A stretch of DNA of 11,994 nucleotides from Gemmatimonadota bacterium (GTDB lineage Bacteria > Gemmatimonadota > Gemmatimonadetes > Gemmatimonadales > GWC2-71-9): the NCBI GenBank assembly GCA_003222235.1, contig QHVD01000027.1:1-11994 (forward strand), read 5' to 3'. Below the pieces are notes generated by a model, which made no database searches, was not told where the DNA came from, and saw nothing but the letters and a program-made list of their open reading frames with translations. Each line of letters starts with the position of its first letter. The first letter of the stretch is position 1. Positions 5,993-11,994 of the stretch are shown here, piece after piece. A program made the position numbers and the translations under genes.

Positions 5993-7975
5993 ATGGCGAA
6001 GCCCGCGGTCCGCCTCCGGGTCGTCGAAGTCGCCGTGTTTCTCGGGCTGCTCTTGCTCCTGGGCCGGGCGGCCCAGGTGCAGTTGCTCCAGGGCCGGCGC
6101 TGGGCGGAGGAGGCGCGTGCCCGGCGGACCGAGCGGATCGTGCTTCCGGCGCGGCGGGGCGCGCTGCTCGACCGCCACGGCGCGCCGCTCGCGCTGACCC
6201 AGGAGACGTATCACGTGGGCGTCGCGCCCAACGAGCTTCGCGACCCGGCGCAAGACGGCGAGCTAATCGCCCGCCGGCTCGGGATCTCCGGCCGCGCCTG
6301 GCAGCAGGCGCTGCGCCAACGCTACGCGTACTTCGGGGGGCCGTACAGCGCTCTGGAGGTGGAACCGCTGCGCAGCGTGCGCGGCGTGCACTTGGAGCCG
6401 ATGCCGAGCCGCTTTTATCCCGCCCCCGCGCTGGCGCGCGCCACCATTGGGCGCGTGGTCGAGGACGGCGCGGGCGGAGGGGCCGGCGCGTCGGGTCTCG
6501 AGAAGGCGCTCGACAGCCTGTTGGCGGGCCGGCCGGGCGCCGCCGTCGTGCTGAAGGACCGCGCTGGGCGCGCCTACGAATCGCCCGCGCGGGTGATCGC
6601 CCAGCCGGTCGCGGGGCGCGATGTCGTGCTCACGCTCGACCGGGAGCTGCAAGAGATCGCCCAGCGGGCGCTCGACGACGCGTTGCACCGCATGGACGCG
6701 GAGGGCGGGGACGTCGTCATGCTCGATCCGGCGACCGGTGAGGTCCTCGCCATCGCGTCGCGCCAGCGCCCGAGCGCGTTCACCGACACGTTCGAGCCGG
6801 GCTCGCTCGCAAAGATCTTCGCCGCGGCGTCGCTGCTCTCGCACAAGCGAGTGTCGCTCACCGAGCGCGTCTCGGGCGAGGGGGGGAGCTACCGGCTCCG
6901 CGATCGCACGGTCACGGACGAGGACCCGCAGCCCTCCCTCACGCTCGGCGACGCGATTCGCGTGTCGAGCAACATCGCCATGGTCAAGTTCGCGGCGCGG
7001 CTCACGCCGGCGGAACAGTACGCCACGCTCCGCGACTTCGGGTTCGGCGCCCCCACGGGGATCGAGTTTCCCGCCGAGGCAGTGGGGCGACTGCGGCCGC
7101 CGTCGGAATGGACGCGGCCGAGCGCGGCGAGCCTCGCCATGGGGTACGAGCTGTCGGTGACGCCGATTCAGATGGCGGTCGCTTACGGCGCGCTGGCGCA
7201 CGAGGGCGTGCTGCTGCAGCCGACGTTGGTCCGGGAAGTGCGCAGCCCTTCCGGCGAGGTGCTGTACCGCCACCGGCCCGAGCCGATCCGGCGCGCCGTC
7301 CCGGCCGCCGTGGCGGCGGTGCTGCGTGATCTGTTGCGGGGCGTGGTGGAGCGCGGAACCGGCACCGAGGCGGCGCTCACCGGCTTTCCGGTGGCGGCGA
7401 AGACCGGCACGGCGCGCCGCGTGGTCAATGGGCGCTACGCGGCGGGCCAGTACACCGCGTCGTTCGCGGCCCTGTTCCCGGCCGATGAGCCGCAGCTCGT
7501 CCTGGTCGTGAAGCTCGAGAACCCGCGCAAGGGCAGCTACTTCGCGGCGCAGACCGCGGCGCCCGTGACGCGCTCGATGCTCGAGCAGGCGCTCGCGGCG
7601 CGCACCGTGGCCCTCGACCGCGCGCGCCTCTCGACCGTGGCGCCCCCGGCCGCGACCGCGCCGCCGGAAGACGACGGCGGCGTTGTCCCCTACGTCGTTC
7701 CCTGGCCCTACCGGCCCGACAGCGCCGGCGCGGCGCGACGGCGCATCGTCCCGGACGTCGCCGGCCTCGACATGCGCGACGCGGTGCGCGCGCTGCATCG
7801 GCGCGGCTTCCGCGTCGTGTTCAAGGGGTGGGGCAACGCCGTGCACACCTGGCCGCCCGCCGGCGACAGCGCCACCGCCGGTGCGGCCGTCACCCTGTTT
7901 GCCGCCGGCCCCATGCCGCCTCCCGCTCCCGGGCCGACCAGGTCCGCGGCGACGCCTCGGCAGCCCGTGCAATGA
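5993..7975 (+). CDS. ftsI: Septal peptidoglycan D,D-transpeptidase FtsI (PBP3-type) with PASTA domain
   Basis: A 660-aa class B penicillin-binding protein that cross-links septal peptidoglycan on the outer face of the cytoplasmic membrane. It has a short cytoplasmic N-terminus and a transmembrane helix at about 10-25 (VVEVAVFLGLLLLLG). A dimerisation domain follows, starting around PARRGALLDRHGAPLALT. The transpeptidase domain carries all three motifs: SLAK at 271-274 (nucleophile Ser271), SSN at 325-327, and KTGT at 470-473. The SxxK has Leu-Ala instead of the common Thr-Met or Thr-Phe. After a Pro/Ala-rich linker, residues about 584-642 form one PASTA domain (IVPDVAGLDMRDAVRALHRRG), a module absent from the E. 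coli enzyme. The ATG has AGGGAG only 2 nt upstream, a tight spacing. Its stop overlaps the murE start (ATGA). Confidence 0.96.
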   Translation: MAKPAVRLRVVEVAVFLGLLLLLGRAAQVQLLQGRRWAEEARARRTERIVLPARRGALLDRHGAPLALTQETYHVGVAPNELRDPAQDGELIARRLGISGRAWQQALRQRYAYFGGPYSALEVEPLRSVRGVHLEPMPSRFYPAPALARATIGRVVEDGAGGGAGASGLEKALDSLLAGRPGAAVVLKDRAGRAYESPARVIAQPVAGRDVVLTLDRELQEIAQRALDDALHRMDAEGGDVVMLDPATGEVLAIASRQRPSAFTDTFEPGSLAKIFAAASLLSHKRVSLTERVSGEGGSYRLRDRTVTDEDPQPSLTLGDAIRVSSNIAMVKFAARLTPAEQYATLRDFGFGAPTGIEFPAEAVGRLRPPSEWTRPSAASLAMGYELSVTPIQMAVAYGALAHEGVLLQPTLVREVRSPSGEVLYRHRPEPIRRAVPAAVAAVLRDLLRGVVERGTGTEAALTGFPVAAKTGTARRVVNGRYAAGQYTASFAALFPADEPQLVLVVKLENPRKGSYFAAQTAAPVTRSMLEQALAARTVALDRARLSTVAPPAATAPPEDDGGVVPYVVPWPYRPDSAGAARRRIVPDVAGLDMRDAVRALHRRGFRVVFKGWGNAVHTWPPAGDSATAGAAVTLFAAGPMPPPAPGPTRSAATPRQPVQ

Positions 7976-9426
7976 GCGGGCTCGCGGAGATCGTGAGCGC
8001 CCTCGCGCGCGCGGGGATTCTGGTCGAGCCCCCGGATCTGCACACCTGGCCCGAGATCACCGGCCTCACGGCCGACAGCCGGAAGGTCGAGCCGGGGATG
8101 CTCTACTGCGCGGTGCGCGGCGCGGTGGAAGACGGTCACCAATTCTTGCCCGAAGCGCGCCGGCGGGGGGCGGCGGCGGCCCTGGTCGAGCGCGAGCAGG
8201 CGGTCGACCTGCTCCAGGTGCTCGTGCGCGACGGTCGCCGGGGGGCCGCGGTGGCCGCAGAGACCTGGTACGGCAAGCCCGGCGCGAAGCTCGATCTCAT
8301 CGGCGTCACGGGAACGAACGGGAAGACCACGTCGGTGACGCTCGCCCGGCACGTTCTCTCCGCGCTCGAGCCGATGGGCTCCATCGGCACCATCGGCGCC
8401 TTCGATCCGGCGGGAGAGCGGGTGCCGAGCGAGGCGGGGAACCTGACGACCCCGGGGCCCATCGATCTCCAGGCCACGCTGGCCGAGCTGGTGCGGCGGG
8501 GGGCGCGGGGCGCGGCGCTGGAAGTCTCGTCGCACAGCCTCGACCAGGGACGAGTCGACGGCCTCGTGTTCCGCGCAGGGCTGTTCACGAACCTCACCCG
8601 CGACCACCTGGACTACCACAAGACGCTCGACGACTACTTCAGCGCCAAGGCGAGGCTGCTGCACTACCTCGCGCCCGACGGGCTCGAGGTGGTGAACGCG
8701 GACGATCCAGCGTGGCGACGGCTCCGCCGCGAGCACCGCCGCGTCACGTTCGGCGAGCGCGCGGGCGAGGTCACAGCGCGGCGCGTCACCTTGGACGCGT
8801 CGGGGTCGCGCTTCGAGCTCGTGACGCCTACAGGCGACGCCTCCGTGCGCCTCCCCCTGTTGGGGCGCTTCAACGTTTCGAACGCGCTCAGCGTCGCCGC
8901 GTGCGCCTGGGGACTCGGAGTGGACGTCGAGACGGTCGCGGACCGGCTGTCGCAGGCGCCGCAGGTGCCCGGCCGGATGGAGCGCATCGCGACGCAGCCG
9001 TGCGCCGTGCTGCGAGACTACGCCCACACCCCCGACGCGCTCGAGCGCGCCCTCGAGACGCTGCGGCCGCTCACGCCGGGACGCCTGATCGTCGTGTTCG
9101 GCGCGGGGGGCGACCGCGACCGCGGCAAGCGCGCCCCCATGGGAGAAGCCGCGGCGCGGCTCGCGGACATCGCCATCGCCACCTCGGACAACCCGCGCAC
9201 CGAGAACCCCGAGAGCATCCTCGATGAGGTGGAAGCGGGGATGCGCGCCAAGCCGCACCACCGCGAGGTCGACCGCCGCGAGGCGATCGCGCTCGCCCTC
9301 AAGCTCGCCCGGCCGGGCGACACCATTCTACTCGCGGGCAAGGGTCATGAGACGTACCAGGTGATCGGGACCGAGAAGCAGCCGTTCGACGAGCGTCGCG
9401 TGGTCCGGGAGCTCGGCGCCGCGTGA
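7972..9426 (+). CDS. murE: UDP-MurNAc-L-Ala-D-Glu:meso-diaminopimelate ligase MurE
   Basis: A 484-aa cytoplasmic ATP-dependent ligase adding the third residue of the peptidoglycan stem peptide. The N-terminal domain has LTADSRKVEPGMLYCAVRG. The ATPase domain has the P-loop GVTGTNGKTT at 111-120, then TTPGPIDLQ (UDP-MurNAc contact), EVSSHSLDQGRVDG and FTNLTRDHLDYH. Lys226 in SAKARL is at the position of the carbamylated lysine. In the C-terminal domain, DNPR at 406-409 is the known meso-diaminopimelate signature, and GKGHETYQ closes the family pattern. The substrate is therefore meso-DAP rather than lysine. Length is typical. The ATG overlaps the ftsI stop; upstream codons in the same frame lie within ftsI and are rejected. 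No strong Shine-Dalgarno is present, consistent with translational coupling. Confidence 0.97.
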   Translation: MSGLAEIVSALARAGILVEPPDLHTWPEITGLTADSRKVEPGMLYCAVRGAVEDGHQFLPEARRRGAAAALVEREQAVDLLQVLVRDGRRGAAVAAETWYGKPGAKLDLIGVTGTNGKTTSVTLARHVLSALEPMGSIGTIGAFDPAGERVPSEAGNLTTPGPIDLQATLAELVRRGARGAALEVSSHSLDQGRVDGLVFRAGLFTNLTRDHLDYHKTLDDYFSAKARLLHYLAPDGLEVVNADDPAWRRLRREHRRVTFGERAGEVTARRVTLDASGSRFELVTPTGDASVRLPLLGRFNVSNALSVAACAWGLGVDVETVADRLSQAPQVPGRMERIATQPCAVLRDYAHTPDALERALETLRPLTPGRLIVVFGAGGDRDRGKRAPMGEAAARLADIAIATSDNPRTENPESILDEVEAGMRAKPHHREVDRREAIALALKLARPGDTILLAGKGHETYQVIGTEKQPFDERRVVRELGAA

Positions 9427-11174
9427 AACCTGGGGTCGCCATTAGTCGCCACCGCCGTTTCGTGCTCGAGGGTGCGCTCATCGCGGTGTGCGCGTGCCGG
9501 AGCGGAGGCGCCGGGGGACCCGCGGCGGCGGTCCCGATCGCGGGGCCGTACGATGTCGTCATCGAGGGAGGCCGGGTCGTCGACGGAACCGGAGGCGCCT
9601 GGTTTTACGGGGACGTGGCGCTGCGGGGTGACCGCATCGCGCGGGTGGCGCCGGCCGGCGGGTTGAGCCACGTCGCGGCGCGCGAGCGGCTCGACGCGCA
9701 CGGACTGGTCGTGGCGCCCGGGTTCATCGACATCCAGGGCCAGTCGCAGGCGGCGCTGCTCGCGGGCGACGGGCGGCTGGTGAGCAAGGTCACGCAGGGG
9801 GTGACGACCGAGATTCTGGGCGAAGGGGTGACGCGGGCCCCGGTGAACGATCGCATCCTCGACGCCACTTACGCGGGGACGCCCGACCAGGCGGACGCGC
9901 GGCGCCGCGCAGCCGAGTTCCGAGGCCCGCACGGCTTCGACGCCTGGCTCAGGGCGATGGAGCGACACGGCATGTCCGTGAACGTCGGGTCGTTCGTGGG
10001 CGGGGCGACCGTGCGGATGTACGCCAAGGGCATGGCCGTCGGCCCGCCGACGCCCGCCGAGCTCGACACGATGCGCGCCGTGATGCGGCGCGCCATGGAA
10101 GATGGCGCGTTCGGCCTCGGCACGGCGCTGATCTATCCCCCCGGCAGCTTCGCGACCACCGCCGAGCTGGTCGAGATCGCGAAGGCGATGAGCCCCTACG
10201 GGGGCGTCTACATCACGCACATGCGCTCGGAGGCCGACCAGCTTCTCGAGGCGATCGACGAGGCGCTCCGGATCGGGCGCGAGGGAGGCGTGCCGGTCGA
10301 GATCTATCACTTCAAGGCGGGCGGCCGCCGCAACTGGGCCAAGGCGGCGCTCGCGATCGCGAAGATCGACTCCGCCCGCGCCACGGGCCAGGACGTCTCG
10401 GCCGACATGTACGGGTACGTCGCGGGCGGGACGGGGCTGACGGCGTGCCTGCCCCCCTGGGCCTCGGCCGACGGCAAGCTGCTCGACAACCTGCGTGATT
10501 CCGTCACCCGGGCCAGGATCCGGGCGGACGTGCTGAGCGACCGCGCCGACTGGGAAAACCTCTGCTCGCTCGCGACGCCGGACGGCGTGCTGGTGCTCGG
10601 GCTCGTGAGGCCCGAGAACGAGCGCTGGGCCGGAAAGCGGCTGTCGGCGATCGCGGCCGACCAGGGGAAAGACTGGCTGGACGCCGCGATCGGCCTCGTC
10701 CTGTCCGAGCAGACGCGGATCGGGACGGTCTTCTTCCTGATGAGCGAGGACAACGTTGCGCTCCAGCTGCGCCAGCCGTGGATCAAGTTCGGGACCGACG
10801 CCGACGGCGTCGATCCGGACAGCGTGCGGACGCTGACGCACCCCCGGGCGTACGGAAACTACCCGCGCATCCTCGGGACGTACGTGCGGGAGCAGCGGAT
10901 CCTCACCCTTGAAGACGCCATCCGGAAGATGACCTCCGCCGTCGCCAACCGCCTCTCGATCCAGGACCGGGGGCTCCTGCGCGAGGGGATGTACGCGGAC
11001 GTCGTGGTGTTCGATCCGCGCACCATCGCCGACCGGGCGACGTTCGAGCAGCCGCACCAGCTTTCGGTCGGGGTCCGGTACGTGTTCGTCAACGGGACGG
11101 CCGTCGTGAGGGATGGCCGGCACACCGGAGCGAAGCCCGGCCGGCCGGTGCGCGGGCCCGGGTATGTGCGCTGA
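9423..11174 (+). CDS. Exported amidohydrolase, N-acyl-D-amino-acid deacylase family, with altered metal site
   Basis: A 583-aa metal-dependent hydrolase. The N-terminal beta domain (YDVVIEGGRVVDGTGG, VALRGDRIARV, LVVAPGFIDIQGQ) and the C-terminal return to it (GMYADVVVFDP, VRYVFVNGTAVVRDGRHTGAKPGR) match the D-aminoacylase branch of the amidohydrolase superfamily. This branch removes acyl groups from N-acyl-D-amino acids. In the usual PGFID-x-HxH, the two histidines are replaced by Gln105 and Gln107 (IQGQS). Other likely ligands remain: Glu134 in ILGEG (where D-aminoacylases have Cys), His266 in ITHMR, His296 in YHFK, and the catalytic Asp459 in FGTDADG. The N-terminus looks exported: HRRFVL resembles a twin-arginine motif, followed by a hydrophobic run and Cys23/Cys25 as a possible lipoprotein site. 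GTG 9423 overlaps the murE stop (GTGA), so it is co-translated with murE although it is not a known dcw gene. Confidence 0.85.
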   Translation: MKPGVAISRHRRFVLEGALIAVCACRSGGAGGPAAAVPIAGPYDVVIEGGRVVDGTGGAWFYGDVALRGDRIARVAPAGGLSHVAARERLDAHGLVVAPGFIDIQGQSQAALLAGDGRLVSKVTQGVTTEILGEGVTRAPVNDRILDATYAGTPDQADARRRAAEFRGPHGFDAWLRAMERHGMSVNVGSFVGGATVRMYAKGMAVGPPTPAELDTMRAVMRRAMEDGAFGLGTALIYPPGSFATTAELVEIAKAMSPYGGVYITHMRSEADQLLEAIDEALRIGREGGVPVEIYHFKAGGRRNWAKAALAIAKIDSARATGQDVSADMYGYVAGGTGLTACLPPWASADGKLLDNLRDSVTRARIRADVLSDRADWENLCSLATPDGVLVLGLVRPENERWAGKRLSAIAADQGKDWLDAAIGLVLSEQTRIGTVFFLMSEDNVALQLRQPWIKFGTDADGVDPDSVRTLTHPRAYGNYPRILGTYVREQRILTLEDAIRKMTSAVANRLSIQDRGLLREGMYADVVVFDPRTIADRATFEQPHQLSVGVRYVFVNGTAVVRDGRHTGAKPGRPVRGPGYVR

Positions 11175-11224
11175 GCGCCTTCCGGTGCGGGGCGGAGCGG
11201 GCGACCAGTTGGAACGGAACTGAC

Positions 11225-11994
11225 GTGTGGACCAGCAGCCGGGTGGCCGACGTGCTCGCCGTCAGCGAGCCGGGCCGCGCCGCGTATCCCGGCATCTCGA
11301 CCGACACGCGGCGGCTCGAGCCCGGGGACCTGTTCGTGGCACTCGAGGGCGAGCGCTTCGACGCGCACGATTTCCTGGCCGATGCCAAAGCGAAGGGTGC
11401 CGCTGCGGCCGTCGTGCGGCGCGGCACTCCTCCCCTGGACGGGTTGCCGTACTTCGAAGTCGAGGACACCCTCGTGGCCCTCGGGGCCCTGGCGCGCGCG
11501 CGGCGCCGGCTGCTCGCCCCCGGGAGTCCGGTCGTGGCGGTCACGGGGTCGAGCGGCAAGACGAGCACCAAGGAGATGATCCGGGCGGCCCTCGCGGCGC
11601 AGTACCGCGTACACGCGACCACCGGAAATCTGAACAACCTCGTGGGCGTCCCGCTTACGCTGCTCGCCGCGCCGGAGGACGCGGAGGCGCTCGTCATCGA
11701 GGCGGGGGCGAGCGTCCCGGGCGAGATCGCCCGGCTGCGCGACATCCTCGAGCCCACGGTTGCCGTGATCACGAACGTGGGGTACGCGCACGTCGCCGGG
11801 TTCGGCTCGCTGGCCGGCGTCCTCCGGGAGAAGGTCGCGCTGCTCGAGGGGGGAGGGGGGGCGCCCGTGGCGGTGGTCGGCACCGATCCGCCGGAGCTTG
11901 CCGTGGAAGCGCGCCGCCGCACGCGGACCGTGGTGGCCGGCACTGGCGCCGCGGCCGAAGTGCGGCCGGATGCCGCCGACCTGGACGACGCGGG
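11225..11994 (+). CDS. murF: UDP-MurNAc-tripeptide:D-Ala-D-Ala ligase MurF, 5' part (cut by window end)
   Basis: The frame from GTG 11225 stays open to the window end, giving about 256 residues of an expected 450 or so. MurF adds D-Ala-D-Ala to UDP-MurNAc-tripeptide in the cytoplasm, the last soluble step before lipid I. Visible features: N-terminal domain GISTDTRRLEPGDLFVALEGERFDAHDFL; P-loop VTGSSGKTSTKEM; TTGNLNNLVGVPLTLL, a MurF hallmark; VIEAGASVPGEIARL; and TVAVITNVGYAHVAGFGSL. MurE is already present and is distinct. A 50-nt gap separates it from the amidohydrolase, with only a weak ribosome-binding site (GGAAC). No other in-frame start is found upstream. A G-rich tract at 11848-11861 (six G, one A, seven G) encodes a glycine run without breaking the frame. 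Confidence 0.94.
   Translation, partial: MWTSSRVADVLAVSEPGRAAYPGISTDTRRLEPGDLFVALEGERFDAHDFLADAKAKGAAAAVVRRGTPPLDGLPYFEVEDTLVALGALARARRRLLAPGSPVVAVTGSSGKTSTKEMIRAALAAQYRVHATTGNLNNLVGVPLTLLAAPEDAEALVIEAGASVPGEIARLRDILEPTVAVITNVGYAHVAGFGSLAGVLREKVALLEGGGGAPVAVVGTDPPELAVEARRRTRTVVAGTGAAAEVRPDAADLDDA

Noticed and set aside
11848..11861. Frameshift in murF at the G-rich tract
   Set aside because: The frame after the tract continues as MurF-like sequence (VGTDPPELAVEA), so no shift is needed.

Overview
The window is a very GC-rich, tightly packed stretch in which every gene reads left to right. Three things suggest Gemmatimonadota or a close relative: the base composition, an FtsI with a C-terminal PASTA domain, and a MurE carrying the DNPR signature of meso-diaminopimelate users. 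This placement is inference; no 16S or marker phylogeny is possible here.

Bases 1-2434 are a probable four-gene operon joined by overlapping stops and starts. It holds the 3' end of a CheW-like gene, a complete CheW adaptor, a cytoplasmic coiled-coil plus TPR protein, and a membrane-anchored HExxH metallopeptidase of the peptidase-MA type. An 18-bp tandem duplication sits exactly on the stop/start junction of the two CheW genes.

Bases 2431-4573 start with a sharp sigma70-type promoter whose start point falls on the ATG of a 61-aa two-helix membrane protein, so that mRNA may be leaderless. Next come tRNA-Val(TAC) and an exported 598-aa protein with a TolB/CsgG-like N-terminal region and TPR-like repeats.

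Bases 4586-4770 form a compact tRNA-Asp(GTC) unit: promoter, tRNA and a strong GC-rich hairpin with a short T-rich tail. The hairpin lies directly upstream of rsmH, so it may be a terminator or an attenuator for the cell-wall cluster.

Bases 4785-11994 are a division/cell-wall (dcw) cluster: rsmH, ftsL, ftsI, murE, an exported amidohydrolase of the N-acyl-D-amino-acid deacylase family, and murF (cut by the window end). No mraZ lies before rsmH. rsmH, ftsL, ftsI, murE and murF supply rRNA methylation, the divisome, the septal transpeptidase and the last amino-acid additions to the UDP-MurNAc-peptide. The amidohydrolase is the outsider. It starts inside the murE stop codon, appears to be exported, and lacks the usual HxH metal pair of its superfamily.

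The most rewarding points are the amidohydrolase between murE and murF and its altered metal site, the absence of a canonical start codon for rsmH, the tRNA-Asp/hairpin leader of the dcw cluster, the leaderless promoter, and the 18-bp duplication that doubles the cheW start.
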